Origin: Paludibacter sp.
GTDB taxonomy: Bacteria; Bacteroidota; Bacteroidia; Bacteroidales; Paludibacteraceae
Length of the DNA stretch: 64,000 bases
NCBI GenBank assembly: GCA_028690665.1
Contig: JAQVAV010000012.1
Span: 62,001 to 126,000 of the forward strand
Direction: 5' to 3'
How positions within the stretch are numbered: position 1 is the first letter of the stretch; every line of letters begins with the position of its first letter. Both the position numbers and the translations under genes were made by a program. The notes below the pieces were generated by a model. It did not search any database, was not told where the DNA came from, and saw only the letters and a list, made by a program, of their open reading frames with translations. Positions 56,938 through 64,000 of the stretch are shown here, in pieces.

Positions 56938-58638
56938 CTATGCCGTTGTCTGTTTTGTAATCCATTCTTCCAGTTCCAAATCTGTTTTGTTTGTTAAATG
57001 GCGCTTAATCCTTTTTCTGCGGGTATACATGGTTTCTGTCTTTATATTGAGCAGAATGCAGGTTTCCTGAACATTTAAGCCCAAACATATCAGAGCAATA
57101 ACAGTAATGTCACTTTTTGTTAGTTCTGGATTTTCCTGGGAAATTGAATTTAATTTGCCCTCAAAGAGAGTATCTGTTTCATCGATGTAATCTTGTAATT
57201 CCTGTCCAGTAAGGACAAATTTTTCCATAATCTCAGTTACAAAATCTTCTTGTTTTTTCTTTGATTGATATCCTCCATTTTGTATTTGCATAAAACGTAA
57301 TGCAAGGTCAATTCTTTGTTTTAATTTTGATAATAGAAGCTCCTTTTTTGCCTCATTCTCTTTTTCTTTTACCTCCAGCTGGTATTTGAGTCTTTGCCGT
57401 TCCAGTTCAATATTGGCCTGTTTTCGTTTTTGCCGCATGATATAGAGTAATAGTCCTATAAGTATTAATAAAGATAATGCGATGATGGTTACTAACCAGA
57501 GCATTTTATTACGATTTTCTAATTTCAAGGAGGCATTCTCTTTTTCTTTGACGGACACATCGTATTCTTTTTCAATTCGTGATATTTGTTTGGTAATAAT
57601 TGACTTATATATTGAATCTGATAACATATATGCTGTGGATAATTTTTCATAAGCACTGTCCATTTGTCCTTGATTTTTATATATATACATTTCGGCAAGG
57701 TTCAGAAATGGAGAGTGTGACATTTGAGGCTTGTATTTTTTAATATATTCTAAAAAATAACAGGTAGAATCCAGATTGTTTTTCTGAGAATATAAATATG
57801 CCAAATATATAGCAGAAAAGGTTTTGTGGTATTTTACTTTATAGTATCCTATTCGTTCGTATTTTATTGAAATTTCAGGATCTTTTTTGTAGAGATAATC
57901 TCCCTGTCTGGCTAAGACGTAGTTTTTTAAGTCGTCATCTTTTTCTTTTTTAGCTATTTCCAAAGCTTTGTTGCTGTAAAAAAATATGCTGTCAAAGTTG
58001 TTCATATCTTTTAGATAATGCACGTTCGCAATTTCATTATAACAGTCGCCTGTATATATCCGACATTTAGTCCCAACCATATTATAATATTTGATAGCAG
58101 TTCTAAAGTTAGCTTCGGAGTATTGGTAGTTTTCATTATACGAATATATAAGTCCCATTGAATAATGAATATAGCCTAAAATTCTATATTCAGAGGTTTG
58201 GGACAACATATCTTTGGCAATTGCATAATGTTTTAGAGAATTCTCATTTTCAAAATTTTTCTCATAATATCTTGCATGTAAATAATGTGATATCCCCTTA
58301 TATCGATATTGTTTCGTGTTGTCAAAGAATTTTTCTCCGAGAAATAATTTAGCGGTGTCAATTTCATCATAAATTCTATACTTTGCATGTGCATAATTAA
58401 TACACCAAGCAGCATAGTTGACCGGTTGTAGTTTTTCCGGATTTTTGATTTTTTCGAGAATGGTAACACTACTATCCGGATTAATAAACATAAGTGAGTC
58501 TGCTCTAATGACGTCTGTGTTATTGGGAGTGTTTCTATGGCAACTTAAAAATATTAGGCAGGATAATATTGATAATGTATATTCAAATGAGACTTTAAAT
58601 AGAGCTGTGTTTTTACTTAAAAAAGGGCTTGATTGCAT
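56938..58638 (-). CDS. Membrane-spanning TPR regulator with LuxR-like HTH
   Basis: 566 residues. The N-terminus has a hydrophobic segment with lipobox-like LIFLSC (Cys ~33). TPR-type helices fill ~45-370. A membrane helix (MLWLVTIIALSLLILIGLLLYIM, ~385-407) and a long coiled coil follow, then a LuxR-like helix-turn-helix (LTKSDITVIALICLGLNVQETCILLNIKTETMYTRRKRIKRHL). Same architecture as the gene at 20449-22056. It probably senses something outside the cytoplasm and binds DNA inside; the target is unknown. A promoter-like motif lies ~140 bp upstream. Confidence 0.75.
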   Translation of the reverse strand: MQSSPFLSKNTALFKVSFEYTLSILSCLIFLSCHRNTPNNTDVIRADSLMFINPDSSVTILEKIKNPEKLQPVNYAAWCINYAHAKYRIYDEIDTAKLFLGEKFFDNTKQYRYKGISHYLHARYYEKNFENENSLKHYAIAKDMLSQTSEYRILGYIHYSMGLIYSYNENYQYSEANFRTAIKYYNMVGTKCRIYTGDCYNEIANVHYLKDMNNFDSIFFYSNKALEIAKKEKDDDLKNYVLARQGDYLYKKDPEISIKYERIGYYKVKYHKTFSAIYLAYLYSQKNNLDSTCYFLEYIKKYKPQMSHSPFLNLAEMYIYKNQGQMDSAYEKLSTAYMLSDSIYKSIITKQISRIEKEYDVSVKEKENASLKLENRNKMLWLVTIIALSLLILIGLLLYIMRQKRKQANIELERQRLKYQLEVKEKENEAKKELLLSKLKQRIDLALRFMQIQNGGYQSKKKQEDFVTEIMEKFVLTGQELQDYIDETDTLFEGKLNSISQENPELTKSDITVIALICLGLNVQETCILLNIKTETMYTRRKRIKRHLTNKTDLELEEWITKQTTA

Positions 58639-58777
58639 GTGTTGTTTTGTATTGTACCGTATAAATAAGTTTAACTTTTTGTAATTTGCTTATTATTAGT
58701 AATTTATAAAAACGATGAATATAGCTTGTACCGTAAATTAATTTGTCCTAATAGAACTGTATTTGTATTTTAGGGCT

Positions 58778-58807
58778 CAAAATTAGTGTCTTTTTTTTAA
58801 TATACAA
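58778..58807 (-). promoter_or_regulatory. Promoter of the second TPR regulator
   Basis: Minus strand TTG (58807-58805), 19 bases, TAATTTTG (58785-58778), fitting the Bacteroidetes consensus; the leader would be about 130 nt. Confidence 0.45.
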
Positions 58808-58922
58808 TTAGAAGAAAATATATTGCGTTTGTTTCGAAGATATCATGAATTAGTGATTTGTATAATTTTTAGTTCAAAAGATATCTATATTCTCTGTTTT
58901 TTGTTCTTTGTGAAAGTGTGTG

Positions 58923-58958
58923 AACCCTGATAGCCGGCTTTGATTCGCTATCAGGGTT
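58923..58958. terminator. Strong hairpin in the gpmA-regulator gap
   Basis: Perfect 12-bp stem AACCCTGATAGC / GCTATCAGGGTT. No clear T-run on either strand; no other gene seen in 58808-58984. Confidence 0.55.
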
Positions 58959-58984
58959 TATAATTATTGTTGAAATAACAAACA

Positions 58985-59013
58985 AAACAGCTGCAACTAT
59001 TGAGGCTGCAGCT
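58985..59013 (-). terminator. gpmA terminator
   Basis: ACAGCTGCA / TGCAGCTGT perfect 9-bp stem followed on the minus strand by TTTTGTTTGTT, about 50 bases past the gpmA stop. Confidence 0.75.
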
Positions 59014-59063
59014 GTAATTTTATGTGTAAGTAAACCGTAACGGTTATTTATATAGTCAATTGT

Positions 59064-59738
59064 TTATTTTGCCCGGTTTATTTTGCCGTTGGCATATTCG
59101 AAGAAGATAGGAATACCTGTAGGAATTTCAAGTTTTAGTATTTCCTCTTCATTCAGTCCGTCAATGTGCATAACTATGGAACGTAAACTGTTGCCATGTG
59201 CCGAAATCAATACGTTTTTACCAGCTTCAAGTTGTGGTAAAATGTTTTCGGTAAAAAACGGTATGGTACGTTCCGCTGTATCTTTCAGGCATTCACCGTT
59301 TGGCGGAGCAACGTCGTAACTTCTACGCCAGATATGCACCTGCTCGTCTCCATACACAGCCGCCGTTTCCGCCTTGTTTTTGCCCTGAAGTTCTCCGTAA
59401 TAACGTTCGTTTAGGTGCCAGTCGCGATAAACAGGAATGATGTTACTGCTCATAGCTTCGTTATAAATGGTGGTCCATTCGCCCATTTTGCCTTCAGTAT
59501 GCTGAACAACAGGGGTTTTGGTACTTTTGTTGGATGCCATGGCTATCATGGCGGTTTCGATAGCCCGGATCTGTACCGAAGTGTAAATAACATCAAATTC
59601 AATGTCCGAAATTTGTTCTCCGGCTCTCAGAGCCTCATCCACTCCTTCACGCGAAAGCGGTACATCTACCCAGCCGGTGAATACGTTTTTTTTGTTCCAG
59701 ACCGATTGTCCGTGACGTATTAAAATTAGTTTTGCCAT
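59064..59738 (-). CDS. gpmA: 2,3-bisphosphoglycerate-dependent phosphoglycerate mutase
   Basis: 224 residues. The phosphohistidine motif is LIRHGQSVWN (His at residue 8), with FTGWVDVPLSREG after it; the second catalytic region is NVLISAHGNSLRSIVMHIDGL. LNERYYGELQGKNKAETAAVYG is the dPGM signature. It interconverts 3- and 2-phosphoglycerate in glycolysis. It is ~25 residues shorter than the E. coli enzyme, mostly at the C-terminus. Confidence 0.95.
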   Translation of the reverse strand: MAKLILIRHGQSVWNKKNVFTGWVDVPLSREGVDEALRAGEQISDIEFDVIYTSVQIRAIETAMIAMASNKSTKTPVVQHTEGKMGEWTTIYNEAMSSNIIPVYRDWHLNERYYGELQGKNKAETAAVYGDEQVHIWRRSYDVAPPNGECLKDTAERTIPFFTENILPQLEAGKNVLISAHGNSLRSIVMHIDGLNEEEILKLEIPTGIPIFFEYANGKINRAK

Positions 59739-60025
59739 ATATTTTTTATTGATTGTTTTTGATATACAACAAATGAAACCGGAAATGTTTCAAAATTATC
59801 CGGAAATCCTTTGCTTAACAGTTTTTATTTTATGCTTTTACATAAAGCAATTAAAATATAAAAAACAGGCTTCATTATATTAAAATTTTCAAAACAGAAA
59901 ATAATTTATATATTATGATTTTATAAATATATAATATACAATATATTATAAAATAAAATGGAAAACTTTTTATTGTGTTCATAATATTTTATTGATAGAA
60001 AAGAATATTCTATTCGCTTAATTGC

Positions 60026-60033
60026 TATCTTTG
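60026..60033 (+). promoter_or_regulatory. nrdD promoter -7 box
   Basis: TATCTTTG fits TAnnTTTG just before the riboswitch. The -33 element is unclear. Upstream, 59739-60025 is very A+T-rich with no gene. Confidence 0.5.
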
Positions 60034-60039
60034 TTTCCG

Positions 60040-60345
60040 CTAACGGTTCCGGAAATAACGCTTCGGATGAAAAGGGAATCCCGTGAAATTCAGGAACTAT
60101 CCCCGTAGCTGTAAACTCTAAGTCCCTTCAAAAAACTCTCCCCGTCAGCTGACGGAAGATTTAAAGAAAAAGGGAAACGTATTGAACAATACTTTTTGCC
60201 ACTGTTGCGTGACAACAGACGGCGGACAACAGACAGTAAAGTAAGATTCTAAGCTGTCAATTGTCAACTGTCAATTGTCGATTATCGATGGGAAGGCGTT
60301 CAAAACGAGAGTAAGTCAGAAGACCTGCCGTTTGCATTCTCATTC
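60040..60345 (+). ncRNA. Cobalamin (B12) riboswitch upstream of nrdDG
   Basis: Recognised by ordered conserved blocks: GAAAAGGGAATCCCGTGAAA (60069-60088), the B12 box region TATCCCCGTAGCTGTAA (60099-60115), GCCACTG (60198-60204), GGGAAGGCG (60290-60298) and AGTCAGAAGACCTGCCG (60314-60330). It lies between a -7 box and the nrdD start. With adenosylcobalamin bound such elements lower expression downstream. The peripheral arm between GCCACTG and GGGAAGGC is enlarged by repeats: GACAACAGAC twice (60211, 60225) and CTGTCAATTGTC twice (60254, 60268). A TTCGT/ACGAA hairpin (60342-60363) follows and may be the expression platform. Confidence 0.88.
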
Positions 60346-60457
60346 GTAGCTTTCGGGACGAAAAGCGATGGAATACCCTCTTGTGGTCTTCATTATCATT
60401 ACATCCCCTGAGTTACCATTTTTCTCTGAATTTATTAAACTCTTAATTCAAACAAAG

Positions 60458-62566
60458 ATGAATGGAACTACTATTTTCACTCAAATCGTGAAACGGAACG
60501 GTGAAATCGCAGAATTTCGCCCGGAGAAAATTGAGCATGCTCTTTTTAAAGCAATGCGTGCTATCGGAAAACCGAATCGAAACAAGGCACGGGAACTTAC
60601 CCGGGAAGTTTTGAAACTTCTTCAGGCCGGCACGGAACCGGAAACATTACCGCATGTAGAAAATATACAGGATACTGTGGAAAAAGTGCTTTACGAAAAA
60701 GCTGATTTAGACTTACTGAAAGCATATATGCTTTACCGCAAACAGCACGAACAAATACGTGACACCAAGCAGATATTCAGTAACATTGATGTGATTGATA
60801 ACTATCTGGAGATGAATGACTGGAGAGTGAAGGAAAGCGCCAATTCATCGTATTCCCTGCAAGGAATGAACCAGCATATTTCTTCGTTGATAACTTCACA
60901 ATACTGGCTGAATAAAATTTATCCCGAAAATGTGGCTTTGGCGCATAAAGATGGGCATTTGCATATTCATGATTTGGGTTGTCTGAGTGTTTATTGTGTC
61001 GGTTGGGATCTGAAAGATTTGTTGTTGACCGGATTCCGTGGAGTAACCTCCAAGACACAAAGCAGTCCGGCAAAACATCTTCGGACCGCTCTTGGTCAGA
61101 TTGTTAACTTTTTTTATACCATGCAGGGTGAAGCTGCCGGAGCTCAGGCTTTTTCTAATTTCGATACTTATCTGGCTCCGTTCATCCGCTACGATAAATT
61201 AGATTATATCCAGGTGAAGCAGGCTATGCAGGAGTTTCTTTTTAATTTGAATGTGCCTACCCGGGTTGGATTTCAGACTCCGTTTACCAACATTACAATG
61301 GATTTGACCATTCCTGATTTTTTGAAAAACGAACCGGTAGTTTATGCCGGAGCTTATACCGATGAAGTGTACGGAGAGTTTCAGGCGGAAGTTACATTGC
61401 TCAACAAGGCTTTTGCCGAAGTGATGCTCGAAGGTGATGCCGCAGGCAGTTTGTTCTCTTTCCCGATTCCGACTTACAATATTACTCCCGATTTTGACTG
61501 GGAGAATCCCGACTATGAAGGTATCTGGCAAATGACGGCTAAATACGGAATTCCGTATTTTTCAAATTTTGTAAATTCCGACATGAAGCCCGATGATGTT
61601 CGCAGCATGTGTTGCCGTTTGCGTTTGGATAAACGGGAATTGATGAAGCGTGGGGGCGGGCTTTTTGCTGCCAATCCTCTGACAGGTTCGGTAGGTGTGG
61701 TAACCGTCAATCTTCCCCGTTTGGGATACGAATCTACTTCGGAAGAAAATTTTTTCCAGCGTTTGCGTAATTTGATGGAAATAGCCAAAGACAGCCTGGA
61801 AATTAAACGCAAAACCATCGAACGATACACCGAAAGCGGCCTTTATCCCTATTCGGCCTTTTACCTGAGGCATGTGCATAAACGTTTCGGGTGCTACTGG
61901 AAGAATCATTTTTCAACCATTGGTATTAATGGTATGAACGAATGTTGTCTGAATTTTTTAGGTGCCGGAATCGGAAGTGATGAAGGACATGCATTTGCGA
62001 TAAAAGTAATGAGCTTTATGCGGGATGTTATGGTCGAATTTCAGGACGAAACCGGGAATATATATAATCTGGAAGCTACTCCGGCGGAAAGCACTGCTTA
62101 TCGTTTTGCCCTGATCGATACGGCCCAATATCCGGATTTAATCGTTGCTAATCAGGAAGCCTATAAGAACGGAGCGAAACCGTATTACACCAATTCTACC
62201 CATTTGCCGGTCAATTTTAGTGATGACATTTTTGAAGTACTTTCCTTGCAGGATGATTTGCAAACGCTATACACTGGAGGAACCGTATTGCATACATTTG
62301 TCGGCGAAAAGGAATTATCGGCGGCTTCTGCTAAAAATTACATTCGTAAAGTGACTGATAATTTCCGTTTACCTTATATTACCATTTCGCCGAGCTTCAG
62401 CATTTGTCCGGAGCATGGCTATATGGCAGGCGAACATTTCACTTGTCCCAAATGCGGAGCAAAATCGGAGGTTTATAGTCGCATTGTCGGTTATATGCGC
62501 CCGGTAAGTCAATGGAACGATGGCAAGCAGGAGGAATTTCGTGAACGTAAACTATTTCATGTCTGA
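60458..62566 (+). CDS. nrdD: Anaerobic (class III) ribonucleoside-triphosphate reductase
   Basis: 702 residues from ATG 60458 (NGTTIFTQIVKRNGEIAEF); an in-frame ATG at 60368 adds 30 non-homologous residues within the riboswitch leader. An ATP-cone regulatory domain spans ~1-95. The radical glycine is G678 in SRIVGYMRPVSQWN. A zinc site precedes it, with C650, C663 and C666 in CPEHGYMAGEHFTCPKCG. It reduces ribonucleoside triphosphates to deoxy forms without oxygen, using formate or a thiol system. It does not need B12, yet its leader is a B12 riboswitch. The activase nrdG starts 4 bp after its stop. Confidence 0.95.
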   Translation: MNGTTIFTQIVKRNGEIAEFRPEKIEHALFKAMRAIGKPNRNKARELTREVLKLLQAGTEPETLPHVENIQDTVEKVLYEKADLDLLKAYMLYRKQHEQIRDTKQIFSNIDVIDNYLEMNDWRVKESANSSYSLQGMNQHISSLITSQYWLNKIYPENVALAHKDGHLHIHDLGCLSVYCVGWDLKDLLLTGFRGVTSKTQSSPAKHLRTALGQIVNFFYTMQGEAAGAQAFSNFDTYLAPFIRYDKLDYIQVKQAMQEFLFNLNVPTRVGFQTPFTNITMDLTIPDFLKNEPVVYAGAYTDEVYGEFQAEVTLLNKAFAEVMLEGDAAGSLFSFPIPTYNITPDFDWENPDYEGIWQMTAKYGIPYFSNFVNSDMKPDDVRSMCCRLRLDKRELMKRGGGLFAANPLTGSVGVVTVNLPRLGYESTSEENFFQRLRNLMEIAKDSLEIKRKTIERYTESGLYPYSAFYLRHVHKRFGCYWKNHFSTIGINGMNECCLNFLGAGIGSDEGHAFAIKVMSFMRDVMVEFQDETGNIYNLEATPAESTAYRFALIDTAQYPDLIVANQEAYKNGAKPYYTNSTHLPVNFSDDIFEVLSLQDDLQTLYTGGTVLHTFVGEKELSAASAKNYIRKVTDNFRLPYITISPSFSICPEHGYMAGEHFTCPKCGAKSEVYSRIVGYMRPVSQWNDGKQEEFRERKLFHV

Positions 62567-62569
62567 AAA

Positions 62570-63199
62570 ATGAGGATAGGAGGTCTTACCAAACAGAGTT
62601 TTATCGACTGGGAAGGAAAAATTACGGCCGTGGTGTTTACCACGGGTTGTAATTTTCGTTGCGGATATTGTCATAATCCATCGCTTGTGCTGCCTGAACT
62701 TTTTGAAGAACCGATTCCGGAACAGAATTTCTTTGATTATCTCGAAAGCCGTACCGGTTGGCTCGATGGTGTAGTTGTAACCGGAGGAGAACCAACGATT
62801 CAGCCCGATTTGAAAGATTTCATCAAGAGGATAAAATCTTTAGGATTTGCTGTAAAATTGGATACAAACGGCACTAATTTTAATCTGCTTAAAGAGTTAA
62901 TAGGCGAGAATTTAGTTGATTTTGTGGCTATGGATATAAAATCGGTACTGACATTGGAAACTTACCAAAAAGTTACAGGTCGTATTTCTTCGGAAAAATT
63001 TCAAAACGTCATGCAATCAATTAATTTGCTGAGAACAAATATTGTAGATCATCAGTTCCGTACCACCGTAGTACCGGGAATACACGATCAGACAATGATT
63101 GAACAGATGCAACAGATTTTTTGTGGAGAGAACTATATTTTGCAGCAATTTCGGGCAGAATTCGGGCTTGTAGAAAACCTGATTCATGCTACAGATTAA
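62570..63199 (+). CDS. nrdG: Anaerobic ribonucleotide reductase activating protein
   Basis: 209 residues. Radical-SAM CxxxCxxC at C27, C31 and C34 (TTGCNFRCGYCHNP), then VVTGGEPTIQPDL as the SAM-binding GGE motif. It generates the glycyl radical on NrdD using S-adenosylmethionine and a reduced 4Fe-4S cluster. It is translationally close-coupled to nrdD and shares the riboswitch-controlled transcript. Resembles the NrdG2 type (starts MRIGGLTKQSFIDWEGKI) rather than the shorter enterobacterial NrdG. Confidence 0.94.
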   Translation: MRIGGLTKQSFIDWEGKITAVVFTTGCNFRCGYCHNPSLVLPELFEEPIPEQNFFDYLESRTGWLDGVVVTGGEPTIQPDLKDFIKRIKSLGFAVKLDTNGTNFNLLKELIGENLVDFVAMDIKSVLTLETYQKVTGRISSEKFQNVMQSINLLRTNIVDHQFRTTVVPGIHDQTMIEQMQQIFCGENYILQQFRAEFGLVENLIHATD

Positions 63200-63209
63200 A
63201 CGAAAATAA

Positions 63210-63250
63210 AAACATTCATGTGAAAATGGTCGTTATTTTAATGAATGTTT
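63210..63250 (+). terminator. Inverted repeat after nrdG
   Basis: AAACATTCAT / ATGAATGTTT, 10 bp with a 21-base loop, ten bases past the nrdG stop. It could end the operon or be an operator for the next gene, whose -7 box follows immediately. Confidence 0.45.
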
Positions 63251-63252
63251 GG

Positions 63253-63260
63253 TATTTTTG
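63253..63260 (+). promoter_or_regulatory. thrE-like gene -7 box
   Basis: TATTTTTG fits TAnnTTTG, 150 bp before the ATG at 63411; no clear -33 element. Nothing else is recognised in 63261-63410. Confidence 0.4.
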
Positions 63261-63410
63261 CAGTAAAATTGGAAGGACGATATTTATAAAAGTCTGAAAA
63301 TATTGTTCTGAGATTGAATTTTTCGATCAAACCTTAGCTGATACCTCGCATCGATTCTGAAAAACGCACTATTTATATCTGAATAATTTCACAGTAACAC
63401 ATTACATAAT

Positions 63411-64000
63411 ATGGCTATTGAATTGCAGGAGAATGAACCGGTTCTTATTGAACAGATTGCCGATTTACTCATTGAAATTTCATGTACATTAATGACATCC
63501 GGAGCCCATACTATGCGTATCAACCAGAATATTGCACGTATGGCGGAGACGTTTGGTTATACCGCAGAGTTATCTGTCTTCCAGTTAAGTATCATGATGA
63601 CTTTGATGCACAAGGAAAATCCTCTGGACAGAATTACGCTTATCCGTAAAACAAAACCATTGTTGATTAATTATTCGTTTGTTTCGGAAATCAGCTCTCT
63701 GAGCTGGAACTGTTTCGATCAGAGACTTTCTTATGCAAAGGTGAAAGAAGAATACGAAAAAATTATTCAGCAGAAGCGTATTTCGCGGTGGACAGTTTTA
63801 ATTTTGGTCGCATTTGCCAATGCGGCATTTTGCGGCTTATTTCATGGGGATTTAGCTGCAATGGGGCTTGTTTTCGGAGCAACTTTGATCGGATTTTATG
63901 TCCGTCAGGTACTTATATCATATCATTGGAACCATTTATTCGTATTTACGGTCAGTGCTTTTATTGCATCGATCAGTGCCGGGTTGGGTTATGCTTTCGA
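63411..64000 (+). CDS. ThrE/DUF1212-family threonine/serine exporter, N-terminal part
   Basis: Open frame from ATG 63411 to the window edge (196 residues seen). It begins MAIELQENEPVLIEQIADLL and has the family's N-terminal cytoplasmic domain signature LMTSGAHTMRINQNIARMAETFGY. Hydrophobic helices start at WTVLILVAFANAAFCGLFHG. ThrE-type proteins export threonine and serine across the inner membrane; many Bacteroidetes split the family into two small proteins, so whether this chain holds the full set of helices cannot be judged here. The gene has its own -7 box and is not part of the nrdDG operon. Confidence 0.85.
   Translation, partial: MAIELQENEPVLIEQIADLLIEISCTLMTSGAHTMRINQNIARMAETFGYTAELSVFQLSIMMTLMHKENPLDRITLIRKTKPLLINYSFVSEISSLSWNCFDQRLSYAKVKEEYEKIIQQKRISRWTVLILVAFANAAFCGLFHGDLAAMGLVFGATLIGFYVRQVLISYHWNHLFVFTVSAFIASISAGLGYAF

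Noticed and set aside
60368-60457. Upstream ATG for nrdD
   Set aside because: Adds 30 hydrophobic, non-family residues within the riboswitch leader; the family start is at 60458.
1-64000. CRISPR arrays, tRNA or rRNA genes
   Set aside because: No regularly spaced repeats, cloverleaf or rRNA motifs were recognised by eye; a covariance-model scan would be decisive.

Overview
The window reads as chromosome of a strictly anaerobic Bacteroidales bacterium (Paludibacter/Dysgonomonas/Bacteroides-like). Several promoters fit the Bacteroidetes form (TTG near -33, TAnnTTTG near -7), Shine-Dalgarno sites are scarce, and the DNA is A+T-rich. Family content agrees: a SusC-like barrel with a carboxypeptidase-regulatory domain, DUF3244, membrane-spanning TPR/HTH regulators, a MetH without its reactivation domain, and two oxygen-sensitive glycyl-radical enzymes (a hydroxyproline-dehydratase-like enzyme and NrdD). 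The genus is inference.

Layout. 1-5.4 kb: end of PBP2 and RodA (cell elongation), then two outer-membrane barrel proteins on the other strand. 5.7-11 kb: a catabolic patch with a glycyl-radical activase, a HypD-type trans-4-hydroxy-L-proline dehydratase, a decayed RhuM/Fic gene and a Xaa-Pro aminopeptidase. 11.06-12.1 kb: an IS982-family element with clear ends and target duplication but a frameshifted transposase. 12.5-16.8 kb: secreted and outer-membrane proteins, including an M64 peptidase. 16.9-19.6 kb: metH. 19.8-26.7 kb, minus strand: DUF3244 protein, TPR regulator, comF, dgkA, efp, and the arginine operon argR-GNAT-argG, which has a tandem pair of ARG-box-like operators. 27-33 kb: uvrA, a membrane AraC regulator, a lipoprotein and nadA. 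33.2-33.7 kb: a gene-free A+T-rich stretch with several DnaA-box-like 9-mers. 33.7-41 kb: SDR, AraC, pirin, DoxX, epimerase, 5-FCL, an acyltransferase-like membrane protein and asparaginase. 41-53 kb: housekeeping genes (AddA/RecB-like helicase-nuclease, periplasmic PPIase, MsbA-like ABC exporter, purB, psd, MazG-like, deoC, polyprenyl synthase).

53.4-56.7 kb is accessory: two ~200-bp near-identical MITE-like elements bracket a small lipoprotein gene, a second lipoprotein follows, then an IS630-family element whose two frames meet at a textbook -1 slippery heptamer. 56.9-59.7 kb holds a second TPR/HTH regulator and gpmA. 60-63.2 kb: a cobalamin riboswitch precedes nrdD-nrdG (class III ribonucleotide reductase). 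The window ends inside a ThrE-family transporter gene.

Threads linking genes: collagen-type peptide use (Xaa-Pro aminopeptidase plus Hyp dehydratase), vitamin B12 (cobalamin-dependent MetH; riboswitch on NrdDG), and arginine autoregulation. No tRNA, rRNA or CRISPR array was recognised.
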